From assembly GCA_038329845.1 (NCBI GenBank), contig JBBQNJ010000005.1, positions 1-64,000 on the forward strand: a stretch of 64,000 bases of DNA. Reading direction: 5' to 3'. Below the pieces are notes generated by a model. The model had not been told where the DNA came from, searched no databases, and worked only from the letters and a program-made list of their open reading frames with translations. The stretch is from JBBQNJ01 sp038329845. Lineage in GTDB: Bacteria > Planctomycetota > Phycisphaerae > Tepidisphaerales > Tepidisphaeraceae. Below are positions 44,064-52,441 of the stretch, piece after piece. The translations under genes were made by a program, and so were the position numbers. The stretch's first letter is position 1. Each line of letters begins with the position of its first letter.

Positions 44064-46805
44064 ATGGCCGAATCCACGCCGCCGCCGCCGCCGCCCCCGC
44101 CCGCTCCGATCGATCGCATCGAGGACCTGCAGATCGAGCGCGAGCTGCAAGACAGCTATCTCACCTATGCCATGAGCACCATCATGGACCGGGCCCTGCC
44201 CGATGTGCGCGATGGGCTAAAGCCGTCACAGCGCCGCATCCTGGTGGCGATGAACGACCTGAACCTCACCCCGGGGCGCAAACACATCAAGTGCGCCAAG
44301 GTCGTCGGCGACACCAGCGGCAACTACCACCCGCACGGCGACCAGGTGATCTATCCCACCCTGGTCCGGCTGGGGCAGGACTGGAACATGCGCTACACCC
44401 TGATCGATCCCCAGGGAAACTTCGGGTCCACCGACGGCGATCCACCGGCGGCGATGCGGTACACCGAGGCGCGGATGACGGCGATCAGCGTCGAGATGCT
44501 GGCCGATCTCGAGCTGGACACCGTTGATTTTCAACCCAACTACGATGAGCGGCTCAGCGAGCCGACGGTGCTGCCGAGCAAGTTCCCCAACTTGCTGGTC
44601 AACGGCTCGACCGGGATCGCCGTGGGGATGGCGTGCAATCTGCTGCCGCACAATCTTCGGGAAATCTGCAATGCGATCGTCAAGGTGATCGACCAGCCCG
44701 AGGTGACCCTGCCGGAACTGCTGGAGATCGTCCCGGGTCCGGATTTCCCCACCGGGGGCACGATCTGCGGCCGCGACGGGATTGTCGAGGGATACAAATC
44801 GGGCCGGGGGCGCCTGACGTTGCGGGCCAAGATGCACGTCGAGGAGCCCAAGGGGGCGCGGGTGATGATCATCATCGACGAAATCCCCTACGGGGTGATT
44901 CGCAAGTCGATCGTCGAGTCGATCGCCGACTGCGTCAAACGCGACCTGATCAACGACATCTCCGATGTGAACGACCACTCCGGGCGCCAGCACAAGGTGC
45001 GAATCGTCGTCGATCTGAAGCGCGACGCCGATCCCAACGTCGTGATCAACCAGCTTTATCAGTACACGCCCTGCCAGATCACCGTTTCGATGATCAATAT
45101 CGCGCTGGTCAACCGCCAGCCACGGACGATGGGGCTGAAGGAACTGATCGAGCATTTCATCGAGCATCGCCGTGAGGTGATCACCCGGCGCACGCGGTTC
45201 CTGCTTCGCAAAGCGCAGCAACGGGCCCACATCCTCGAGGGGTTAATTTTCGCGGTCTGCGACATCGATGAGGTGGTTCGGCTGATCCGCTCGAGCAAGA
45301 CCCGCGAGGAGGCGATCGCCAAGCTGCGGGAAAAGGCGTTCCGCATCGCCGACGCCCATCCCAGCCGCGAGATCATCCCGCAAAGGCTGCTGGACCGCGC
45401 CGGCGAACATTCTCCGCTCACCGGCGCTGAGAACCGCGGAATCCTGCTCAGCCAGGCCCAGGCCGAGGCCATCGGGCGATTGCAGTTGATCCAGCTCGTC
45501 GGGCTGGAGATCGAGCGCCTGGTGAAGGAATACACCGACGTGCTGGTGGAGATCGAGGAATTCGAGCGAATTCTCGGAGATCCCGCATACCTGATGGACA
45601 TCGTCCGCGAGGACGTGTTCGAGATGAAGGAAAAGTACGGCGACGACCGCCGCACCGAGATCACCGGCGCGGTGACCGATCTGAACATGGAGGATCTGAT
45701 CACGCCCGAGGACGTGGTGGTGACCTTCAGCCATGCCGGCTACATCAAGCGCCTGCCGGTGGACACCTACCGGGCCCAGGGTCGCGGCGGGCGCGGGATC
45801 AAGGGAACCGAGGCCCGCGAGGGGGATTTCGTCGAACACCTGTTCGTGGCCAATACTCACGACCACCTGTTGTTTTTCACCAACCAGGGGCGCGCCTACG
45901 TGCGTCGGGTGTATCACATTCCCGAACTCAGCCGCACCAGCGCCGGGCGGGCGATCGCCAATCTGCTCGAGTGCCAGCCGGGCGAAAAGATCGCCAATGT
46001 GCTGGCGATCAAGGATTTTTCCATCGCGGAGCAATTCCTCATGTTCGCCACCCGCAAGGGCGTGGTGAAAAAGACGGCCCTGAGCGCCTACGGCAACATC
46101 CGCTCCAACGGGATCATCGCCATCGGCCTGGAAGACGGCGATGAACTGATCGGCGTGGCGGTGACCGGCGGCGGCGACCATGTGCTGCTCGGCACCCGCA
46201 GCGGGCTGGCGATCCGCTTCGCCGAGACCGATGTGCGGGCGATGGGCCGCCCGGCCGGGGGCGTCACCGGCGCGCGCTTCAAGCGCGAAGGCGATGAAGT
46301 GGTAACCATGCTGGTGGTGCCCAACGGCGACAATGCCGGGATGAAGGTGCTGACGGCGTGCGAAAAAGGGTACGGCAAGCGCACTGCTCTGGATGACTAT
46401 CCGGTCAAGGGCCGTGGGACGCGCGGGGTGATCGACATCGAGACCACCGATCGCAACGGCGACGTGGTGGGCATGGCGATCGTGGACGATGCCGACGAGA
46501 TGATCTTCATCACCGAGAAGGGAATCCTGATGCGCACGCGCACATCGGAAATCCGCGAAACAGGCCGTAATGCCCAAGGCGTGCGACTGATCAAGCTGGA
46601 TGAAGGTGACAAACTGGTTGCGATGGCTAAGGTCGAAGCCGAGGAGGAAGAAGCCGGAGAAGCCGCCGATTCACCTGCCTCAGATGAACGAACGTCCGAT
46701 GCGGGTGCCGTCGACGCCGACAACGCCCCTGCTTCGCCTGATGTCCCTGACGCGCGCGACGCACCTGCCGCCCCTGAAGCCCCTGACGCGCCTGACGCAC
46801 CCTGA
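44064..46805 (+). CDS. gyrA: DNA gyrase subunit A
   Basis: Type IIA topoisomerase subunit that cuts and religates DNA (913 aa). An eight-proline run follows the N-terminus. Landmarks: MDRALPDVRDGLKPSQRRIL, the QRDR GNYHPHGDQVIYPTL, and the active-site Tyr133 in AMRYTEARM. The GyrA box is a QGRGGRG variant (QRRGGKG in E. coli) in the C-terminal beta-pinwheel, which favours gyrase over topo IV. At the positions of E. coli Ser83 and Asp87 this protein has Gln94 and Pro98. The C-terminal tail is acidic and Pro/Ala-rich (PEAPDAPDAP) and ends inside a tandem repeat. The ATG at 44064 is chosen over 44031. gyrB is not adjacent. Confidence 0.96.
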   Translation: MAESTPPPPPPPPAPIDRIEDLQIERELQDSYLTYAMSTIMDRALPDVRDGLKPSQRRILVAMNDLNLTPGRKHIKCAKVVGDTSGNYHPHGDQVIYPTLVRLGQDWNMRYTLIDPQGNFGSTDGDPPAAMRYTEARMTAISVEMLADLELDTVDFQPNYDERLSEPTVLPSKFPNLLVNGSTGIAVGMACNLLPHNLREICNAIVKVIDQPEVTLPELLEIVPGPDFPTGGTICGRDGIVEGYKSGRGRLTLRAKMHVEEPKGARVMIIIDEIPYGVIRKSIVESIADCVKRDLINDISDVNDHSGRQHKVRIVVDLKRDADPNVVINQLYQYTPCQITVSMINIALVNRQPRTMGLKELIEHFIEHRREVITRRTRFLLRKAQQRAHILEGLIFAVCDIDEVVRLIRSSKTREEAIAKLREKAFRIADAHPSREIIPQRLLDRAGEHSPLTGAENRGILLSQAQAEAIGRLQLIQLVGLEIERLVKEYTDVLVEIEEFERILGDPAYLMDIVREDVFEMKEKYGDDRRTEITGAVTDLNMEDLITPEDVVVTFSHAGYIKRLPVDTYRAQGRGGRGIKGTEAREGDFVEHLFVANTHDHLLFFTNQGRAYVRRVYHIPELSRTSAGRAIANLLECQPGEKIANVLAIKDFSIAEQFLMFATRKGVVKKTALSAYGNIRSNGIIAIGLEDGDELIGVAVTGGGDHVLLGTRSGLAIRFAETDVRAMGRPAGGVTGARFKREGDEVVTMLVVPNGDNAGMKVLTACEKGYGKRTALDDYPVKGRGTRGVIDIETTDRNGDVVGMAIVDDADEMIFITEKGILMRTRTSEIRETGRNAQGVRLIKLDEGDKLVAMAKVEAEEEEAGEAADSPASDERTSDAGAVDADNAPASPDVPDARDAPAAPEAPDAPDAP

Positions 46806-46895
46806 CGCACCCTGACGCACCCTGACGCACCCTGACGCACCCTGAGGCGCCTGATGCGCCTGATGCGCCTGATGCGCCTGATGCGCCTGATGCGC
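46791..46895 (+). repeat. tandem repeat at the gyrA stop codon (10-bp and 9-bp units)
   Basis: Five exact 10-bp units CCTGACGCAC (46791-46840), one variant unit (46841-46850), then five exact 9-bp units CTGATGCGC (46851-46895). The gyrA stop TGA (46803-46805) lies within the second 10-bp unit. The 9-bp unit encodes Pro-Asp-Ala in the gyrA sense; the 10-bp units shift the frame. Downstream, one frame reads a plausible continuing tail (DAPAAPAAPPPSTEP... to a TGA at 46995-46997). Confidence 0.9.
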
Positions 46896-47075
46896 CCTGA
46901 CGCCCCCGCCGCCCCCGCCGCGCCGCCGCCTTCCACCGAACCTGCATCCCCGCCCGATTCTTTCGACGGCGCCGCGCCCCCCGCGGCTGATGAGTGACGC
47001 CAGCAATACGCGCGCAGTCCCCGGTCTTCTTCAATGTGGATAAAAGTGAAGGCGCGTAAAAAGTGGAGTCGTTCC

Positions 47076-47309
47076 TTATGCGGCCCGACCCGTCAGCGGT
47101 TCCATCGATGCCACATGCAACAGTGAGACGATCTTGAACTCCGCGGGGACACCATCGTCGGATATATCGATGCCTATCAAGATGCTGGTCCGTGTCAGGA
47201 GCGTCATCTCCGGGTGGCGAATCTCGAAAACCTGGCCACTCGACAAAGTCAGCTTCACAGGCTGAAAGGGGCGACGAGCGAGCATTTCTCGAAATGTTAG
47301 AACGGTCAT
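47076..47309 (-). CDS. small conserved hypothetical protein
   Basis: 77-aa protein (MTVLTFREMLARRPFQPVKL, LSSGQVFEIRHPEMTLL). The pattern 'RPFxPxxxxLxxGxxxxIxHPE' is common in planctomycete and proteobacterial hypothetical proteins of unknown function. No signal peptide or TM segment. It lies convergent to gyrA, downstream of the repeat region. Confidence 0.75.
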   Translation of the reverse strand: MTVLTFREMLARRPFQPVKLTLSSGQVFEIRHPEMTLLTRTSILIGIDISDDGVPAEFKIVSLLHVASMEPLTGRAA

Positions 47310-47424
47310 ACCCGCATCGTAGCGCCGTGGGCTTTACGCGACGAGTCCCCGCCGCGTCGTGCCGGCCGCGCCGATGCGTGGCGGGTTTCGCGCGCTGAAT
47401 GTCGGCGTTCTCCCGGCATCAAGT

Positions 47425-48348
47425 CTATCGGGCTTCCCACTTTTCTTCGGCTTCGGGGCGGCGGATGTAGAGGGGGCGGAGGGTCATGGGGTCGGTGAAA
47501 AGGCCGGCGGCGGCCATGGCGATGCCGAGGCGGGCGACGGTGCGGGCTTGGGGCCGCCAGGTTTCTTCGGGGGCGAGGATCACGCCGGGGTCATGCTTAT
47601 CCAAGGCATCGCGGTGATAGGCGATCGCGTCGCCGATCAGGTGGACCGGCCGGGGGGATCGGGAAAGGATGGCCTCGAGCGTATCGAGGCGGGGCGGCTC
47701 GGTTTCGATCCAATCGCAGGCACCCGGGTCCACGCTCGCGCTCGGGCCTGTCGCTGCGCTTACGCCTGGACCTGCGCTCGCGCCTGCAACAGAAAAGGTG
47801 ACATCCATCTTTTCGTTATCGAAAAAACGGTGGATGTCACCTTTTCCGCCGTTGTCACCTTTTCTGCCGTCGCCTGGGCCTTCGCTCGTGGCCGGAACCG
47901 GGCCTGGGGCTGCGTTCGCGGTGGCGTTCGCGCGCGGGGGTGGGGCGGCGCGGTGGAATGTGGCGGCGTAGACCTGGCCGCGCTTGGCGTCCAGGGCCGC
48001 GACGGCATGGGTCGCCGAGGGCGGCGCGTTTTCCACCAGGACCCGAAGGCTCGGCACGGCGACGAGCTTCACACCCGTGGCCAGCGCCAGGCTCTTGGCC
48101 ATCGCCACGGCGATCCGCAGGCCGGTGAACGATCCCGGGCCGATCGACAGGAATAACTCGGTTAGATCCCGCGGCGACCAGCCTTGCGCTCGGCACAGTC
48201 GGTCGAGTTGCGGGAGCATTTCCGCGGCGTGTTGCAGTCCGTGCGCAAACGTCTGCTCGGCGATCACCGAATCGCCATGCACCAGCGCGACCGAGCCGAT
48301 CCGGCTGGAGGTTTCGATGGCGATGGCGCAGCGCTGGGGTTGGCTCAT
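47425..48348 (-). CDS. tsaB: tRNA threonylcarbamoyladenosine biosynthesis protein TsaB, with internal repeat insertion
   Basis: ASKHA-fold scaffold of the t6A37 tRNA-modification complex (with TsaD and TsaE). The N-terminal half is canonical: AIAIETSSRIGSVAL, LLFSIGPGSFTGLRI-type sequence (LFLSIGPGSFTGLRIAVAM) and VAALDAKRGQVYAATF. At 307 aa it exceeds the usual ~225-235 aa because residues about 140-205 are a Pro/Ala/Gly-rich insert that contains a palindromic repeat read in frame (about 168-186, GDIHRFFDNEKMDVTFSVA). The C-terminal half (LEAILSRSPRPVHLIGDAIAYH) resumes the family. It lies 25 bp downstream of the STN-like gene on the same strand. Confidence 0.92.
   Translation of the reverse strand: MSQPQRCAIAIETSSRIGSVALVHGDSVIAEQTFAHGLQHAAEMLPQLDRLCRAQGWSPRDLTELFLSIGPGSFTGLRIAVAMAKSLALATGVKLVAVPSLRVLVENAPPSATHAVAALDAKRGQVYAATFHRAAPPPRANATANAAPGPVPATSEGPGDGRKGDNGGKGDIHRFFDNEKMDVTFSVAGASAGPGVSAATGPSASVDPGACDWIETEPPRLDTLEAILSRSPRPVHLIGDAIAYHRDALDKHDPGVILAPEETWRPQARTVARLGIAMAAAGLFTDPMTLRPLYIRRPEAEEKWEAR
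47792..47868. repeat. palindromic repeat inserted in tsaB, plus partial second arm
   Basis: GAAAAGGTGACATCCA (47792-47807) and TGGATGTCACCTTTTC (47831-47846) are perfect 16-bp inverted arms around a 23-nt loop. A further partial arm GTTGTCACCTTTTC (47851-47864) follows. It is in frame with tsaB and encodes 19 residues (168-186). The inner bases of the arm (TGGATGTCACC) also occur at 9649-9659. Confidence 0.88.
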
Positions 48349-48442
48349 GGCTTGTCCGGCCTCGTCGCGGGCCTCAGGGCCTGCACGGTGAAACAGCGGC
48401 GGGTGGAAGGTTGGCTGATGGCTTGTCCGGCCTCGTCGCGGG
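48338..48442. repeat. 34-bp direct repeat at 71-bp spacing over the STN-gene/tsaB junction
   Basis: The sequence starting GGTTGGCT and ending CTCGTCGCGGG occurs at 48338-48371 and 48409-48442 with one mismatch (CATGG/GATGG). On the minus strand the first copy contains the tsaB ATG in the context CCATGA, and the second copy reads CCATCA. Confidence 0.85.
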
Positions 48443-49600
48443 TCCCACGGTCGTTGTCGCCTGCGTCGCGGGAACGAAGCCTTCCTCGCGCATCTGCTGG
48501 CGCAGTTTTTCGGTCTCCTTCTGGGCCTTGAATCGCAGATAATCGCGCACGTCCGGCGGGACCTGCGAGGCGGTCAGCGGGACTTGGATGCCGAGGTCGG
48601 GGATCGGAACCATTCCCAGGATCGGCTCGCCGCCGGATTCGGCCCCCGGGCCGTAGGCCGACTGGTTCCAGATGTAGACGCCTTCGGCGTTGGGCACATA
48701 TCCCAGGCCGGTGAAGCCGGCGATGTTCTCCAGGGCCATGGCGAAGGAAGCGTTGTCCAGGGCCAACTGGATCGTGCGAAACGGCGCCGGGACCTTCTGA
48801 AGTGCGCCCGGTTCGATGGTGAGATTGACCCCGGCCTTCTGGGCCAGTTCGACCAGCACCTGGCCGACCGCCACGCCGTTAAAGCGCATCGTTATTCGCC
48901 GATCCAGCGCCGCTCGCACCTGGTCTTCTTTTCGGACCACCAGCACGTTGCGTCCCTCGGGATACCAGGTCGCCTTGGTTCCCCCGGCCAGCGAATCCAG
49001 GGCATCCATCAGGTTGGCCGATCGGGTGACGAACACCGCGTCGCGCAGCATTCCTTCACCGGCGCGATACTCCAGGGCGTAGGGGGTTTTCAGGTCGACC
49101 AGGCGTTGATCGACGGCCTCGAGGAGCTTTCGCAGGGTGATGCCGGGGATGGGGTTGGTGTCCAGGTCGAGGGGCGTGGCGGCGAGCAGATCGAGGATCG
49201 CCAGTTCCTCGACGGTCGCCCGGCGTCCGAGTCGTCGCAGGGCCGGGCACGGCTGAAGCTCGACCGCCTGCTCGCGCAATATGAAGGTCAGTCCGAGCTT
49301 GCGGCTGATGGCGGTGAGGGCCTGGCGAAGGGTCTGGTTCTGGGCCTTGGCCGTGACGCTGGTCTGTTCGCCCCAGGGCAGCAGGTCCCACACCGCTGGC
49401 TCGGCCTCGATGGCGACGCCGGTCTCGCGGGCGATCTGCTTGAGGATTTCCGGCAGCACGCCGTTGAGGTCCAACTGGACCTGGCGGTCCAGCGCCTCGT
49501 TGATCAGCGCGGAGGCCGCCGGATTCGCCGCCGCCGCAGCCGTGGTGGCGAGTCCCAGGACCATCATCAGCGCGCCCGTCGTTGTCCATTGATTGCCCAT
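48374..49600 (-). CDS. exported protein with STN/secretin-N-like domains
   Basis: 408-aa protein with a signal peptide (about 1-25, GALMMVLGLATTAAAA). The mature part contains two or three short beta-alpha modules like STN/secretin N-domains: QLDLNGVLPEILKQIARETGVAIEAEP, TLRQALTAISRKLGLTFILRE and RITMRFNGVAVGQVLVELAQKAGVNLTI. No secretin pore domain follows. The C-terminus is Gln/Thr/Pro-rich. GGAGG is 12 bases before the ATG at 49600. The last 14 residues come from a 71-bp duplication that replaced an original stop. It may bind an envelope partner; function unknown. Confidence 0.78.
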   Translation of the reverse strand: MGNQWTTTGALMMVLGLATTAAAAANPAASALINEALDRQVQLDLNGVLPEILKQIARETGVAIEAEPAVWDLLPWGEQTSVTAKAQNQTLRQALTAISRKLGLTFILREQAVELQPCPALRRLGRRATVEELAILDLLAATPLDLDTNPIPGITLRKLLEAVDQRLVDLKTPYALEYRAGEGMLRDAVFVTRSANLMDALDSLAGGTKATWYPEGRNVLVVRKEDQVRAALDRRITMRFNGVAVGQVLVELAQKAGVNLTIEPGALQKVPAPFRTIQLALDNASFAMALENIAGFTGLGYVPNAEGVYIWNQSAYGPGAESGGEPILGMVPIPDLGIQVPLTASQVPPDVRDYLRFKAQKETEKLRQQMREEGFVPATQATTTVGPATRPDKPSANLPPAAVSPCRP

Positions 49601-49877
49601 CGCATCACCTCCGGGTTCGGACGGCTTATGTTGTGTCAGGACATGCTGGCAATCAAGTCCGACATACATGGCGACTTCATCCTCGCGGCGGGCGTTGATG
49701 TGAATGAGGTTGCGTTGGGAGACGTGAACGCCCTTGGCCGCTCTACTGCGGCACCCCAAGCGGTGGCGGCGATCCCGCGATCACGGCACTGGGTTTGCAA
49801 GGAATCTCTTTTGTCAGCGGATCGCCGTGGACGGCGGTTCGAGAGAGAAGGTTAATTTATTCTCGAAGGAGATTTTT

Positions 49878-50117
49878 ATGCGAATGATGACCCCCCCGGA
49901 ACATCGTGAAGGGGCCGTGGCCCGGACGATTGAGCAGCAGACGGCCAAGCTGCCCAGCGATACGTTTTTGTGGTTGGCCGGTGCGTCGATCGCGGCCAGC
50001 TTGACGTTTAAGGTGTTGGGACAGGACAAGACGTCGCTGTTCGTCGGACAATGGGCCCCGACTTTCCTGCTGCTGGGGCTTTACAACAAGATCGTCAAGG
50101 TGATGGGTTCGGACTGA
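49878..50117 (+). CDS. small membrane protein
   Basis: 79-aa protein with AAGGAG six bases before the ATG at 49878. It has a polar N-terminus (PPEHREGAVARTIEQQTAKLP) and two hydrophobic segments (FLWLAGASIAASLTFKVL and WAPTFLLLGLYNKIV). Family not recognised with certainty. The downstream rho-independent terminator indicates a monocistronic, probably well-expressed transcript. Confidence 0.8.
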   Translation: MRMMTPPEHREGAVARTIEQQTAKLPSDTFLWLAGASIAASLTFKVLGQDKTSLFVGQWAPTFLLLGLYNKIVKVMGSD

Positions 50118-50144
50118 ACCTTTGGACGTTTTGGTTTCGCACCC

Positions 50145-50170
50145 GCCGGGCAGATTGCCCGGCTTTTTTT
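50145..50170 (+). terminator. rho-independent terminator
   Basis: GCCGGGCA / TGCCCGGC (50145-50152, 50156-50163) with a 3-base loop, directly followed by T7 (50164-50170). It ends the small membrane protein gene. Confidence 0.93.
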
Positions 50171-50267
50171 ATGGGGACGAGCGAATCTCTGGCAACGATG
50201 CTACGGCACAGTGGTACGCCCTGGTTTCGGGCAACACCTCTTCGCCTCTTCGCGTCCTCGCGTTCGA

Positions 50268-50304
50268 TGAAAAAAGAAAGGACTGCCGGTTGAACCGGCA
50301 GTCC
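50268..50304 (-). terminator. rho-independent terminator
   Basis: GGACTGCCGGTT / AACCGGCAGTCC (50280-50291, 50293-50304) with a single-base loop. On the minus strand it is followed by a T-rich tract (complement of 50268-50279), 40 bp after the beta-barrel gene's stop. Confidence 0.9.
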
Positions 50305-50341
50305 TGACGGATCCCATCAGATTGTGAGCAGGGGACTGAAG

Positions 50342-50860
50342 TTAGAACTTCACGCCCAGGCCCACGGTGTAGATGAACTGGCCATCGGAGAAGGCCTGGC
50401 TGGCATTGCTGCCTTGATCAAAGAAGAACTGGTATTCGGCCATGATCATGATGAACGTGGTCTTGTTCAGGAAGATCTTGACGCCCCCTTCGGGGGCCGC
50501 TTCCCACGTGTCGTTGACGGCATCGCCATAGACGAACCCGATGTTCACGCCGACGAACGGAACGACTTGACCGAGGTCGAAGTTGTAATCCGCGGCGACG
50601 CGAGTCGAGCCGTTGAGGGCGCTACCGACGCCCACGTCGGTGTAGTTGATGCTTTGACGCAGGCCCAGCTCGAGTTCTTTGGTCACAAAGTAACCAATGC
50701 TGGCGCTGGCACCGGCGGAAAAGCCATCGAAATCCGGCCCGTTGGCGGCGTTGCCCGCGAGGGTCAGTTCGATGTTGCCGGCTTCAAACTCGGCAAAGGA
50801 CAGAGACGGCAGCGCGAAAAGGGTCGCGCAAGCCACGACGGCGAAGAGCTTCTGCAACAT
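50342..50860 (-). CDS. outer-membrane beta-barrel protein
   Basis: 172-aa protein. Signal peptide 1-23 (VVACATLFALPSLSFAE). The mature part is a string of amphipathic strands (SIGYFVTKELELGLRQS, STRVAADYNF, VPFVGVNIGFVYGD, FIMIMAEYQFFF) and ends in the C-terminal aromatic signature VGLGVKF recognised by BAM machinery. It resembles the 8-stranded OmpA/OmpX-type families. AGGAGG lies upstream of the ATG and a strong terminator follows, so it is an independently expressed gene. Presence supports an outer membrane with BAM-dependent proteins. Confidence 0.85.
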   Translation of the reverse strand: MLQKLFAVVACATLFALPSLSFAEFEAGNIELTLAGNAANGPDFDGFSAGASASIGYFVTKELELGLRQSINYTDVGVGSALNGSTRVAADYNFDLGQVVPFVGVNIGFVYGDAVNDTWEAAPEGGVKIFLNKTTFIMIMAEYQFFFDQGSNASQAFSDGQFIYTVGLGVKF

Positions 50861-51560
50861 AGGTGAAACCTCCTAGAGGAACCTCATCTCCAACCGGCCC
50901 GTCCCCTCAAGGGGATTGTTCCGAGCGCAAAGGCTCGGAGAGTCAATTGGAGGCGGGGCACCAATGCCCCATGAACCAAACCCCCTGGGCGTCGCTCGCC
51001 GGATCCGTTTAGCGGGCAATGTCCAAGTCATCAGGTCCACTCGGGCCGCGCGATTGGGCCCGTGCGACACATTAACGGTTGAACCCCGTCAAGCATCGCC
51101 TCACCGCACCGGAACGTCCGGCATCGGTGAACATCCATCTATCATCGGCTGATCCGGTCGAATCCGGCCAGTCTATTTAAGATGTCTGACACGAATGTAG
51201 GGGAAGGGTTGACCCAAAGGAAGAGGGGATTTTTGACTCTTCGTCGGGTAACGCCTCGTATTTGATATAACCTCATTAAAAACATTAATTTACAAATCGT
51301 ATTTTTCAATCCGAATGGGCTTCCATTTGGGTTGCCGGAGCGGTTCATCGCCGGGGACGGCGCTTTATCGGACGATTGAGCGAGCTAAAGTGCCGAACGT
51401 TGGCTCTGCTGCAAAGCCGCCCCATGACATGAACGCAATGGATCGCTCATCGCTGCGCCGAGGCCATCCCTGGAGATTGAGGTTGGATATCCGAGCGGTT
51501 ATTCGGCGTCGCGAGGGTGAGTATCCAACGGCGGTTGCCTGGGCTGCCGATAATCTTCGT
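50861..51560. other. gene-free spacer with an AT-rich stretch
   Basis: About 700 bp with no convincing gene. A notably AT-rich island lies at 51255-51310 (TTTGATATAACCTCATTAAAAAC then ATTAATTTAC) in otherwise GC-rich sequence, so it may hold a promoter or a foreign remnant. The frame of the next gene is open from 51315 without homology. Confidence 0.5.
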
Positions 51561-52223
51561 ATGAAGACGGGTTTGAAGACTAAACGACTCCGAATGGTCC
51601 TGGCGGTAGGATGGGTGATCTGGGGGGGCGCGTGGGCGGGGGCCCAGGCGACTCAGCCGGCGGCCTCGCCGGCAGCGGCTTCGCCGGCGGCTACGGAGGA
51701 TCCGGCGATCGCTTCGGCGGCTCGCTGGCAGGCGACGGTGCAGTCGTTCGCCGCAGCGCTGGCGTCGGGAGATCGGGCGGAGATCCAGAAAAGGCTGTCG
51801 GACAGCGCGGTGCTTCGGCCGTTGCGATCGCGGGAGGCGGGCGATTTACCCCGGATGATGGTGGGGGTGAGGGGGATGCTGATCGGCGCCCACGCCTATT
51901 CGCATCCGCCGATGGTGATGGCCGCGGACCTGGCGGCGGATTTCAAGAATGCCGAGGCGGTTCCGGATGACACCCGGCGTCGGATGGTGCCGGCGGATGA
52001 GTCGGAGATGAAGCGGGCGAACGCCACGGCGGTGCAGTGGCTTACGGATGTACTCAAGGCGTCCAACGGGGAGAAGGTGGGGGTGATCGTGATCTGGACG
52101 AGCGCGTTGCCGACGGTGAGCGCCGGGGAGATGACGTTTGTCCTGGTCAAGGGGGCCGAAATAAGCCCCGGGGAGTGGCGGATCGGACATGTGGTATATG
52201 GGTATCCGAATTTGAATCCGTGA
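51561..52223 (+). CDS. exported protein of unknown function
   Basis: 220-aa protein whose N-terminus MKTGLKTKRLRMVLAVGW plus WGGAWAGAQA is a signal peptide (cleavage near residue 30), followed by an Ala/Pro-rich linker with PAASPAAASPAA. The rest is an alpha/beta soluble domain of about 170 residues (SFAAALASGDRAEIQKRLSD, VIVIWTSALPTVSAGEMTFVLV). I do not recognise a family; the start of the domain is reminiscent of NTF2-like helices. The ATG at 51561 is preferred because it begins the signal peptide. Confidence 0.65.
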   Translation: MKTGLKTKRLRMVLAVGWVIWGGAWAGAQATQPAASPAAASPAATEDPAIASAARWQATVQSFAAALASGDRAEIQKRLSDSAVLRPLRSREAGDLPRMMVGVRGMLIGAHAYSHPPMVMAADLAADFKNAEAVPDDTRRRMVPADESEMKRANATAVQWLTDVLKASNGEKVGVIVIWTSALPTVSAGEMTFVLVKGAEISPGEWRIGHVVYGYPNLNP

Positions 52224-52441
52224 AGGATGCCGGTGGGGTAAGTCATGTAGGGTGAGGGTTCATTTTTCACCAAGTTCCGCCCCGGCGCGGGGTGATGATC
52301 TGTGGTGGGGATGAAAACCCGACGATCTGAAGGATGCCGGTTGGGGGGGAGGGATGCCCGGAATACTCTGGGCGGCGGCGCCGATCGGAAAGATGGTGGG
52401 GACGAATCCCACCCGACGATCCACTGGTAACGGGAAGAAGC
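52224..52441. repeat. short spacer with duplicated segments
   Basis: GAAGGATGCCGGTTGGGG-like text appears twice (52222 and 52329) and a GTGGGGAYGAA...CCCGACGATC segment twice (about 52297 and 52394). No gene. Confidence 0.45.

Noticed and set aside
46627..47034. Minus-strand open frames with repeated Arg/Ile or Ala/Ser/Gly tracts opposite the gyrA 3' repeat
   Set aside because: They are simply translations of the 9- and 10-bp tandem units.
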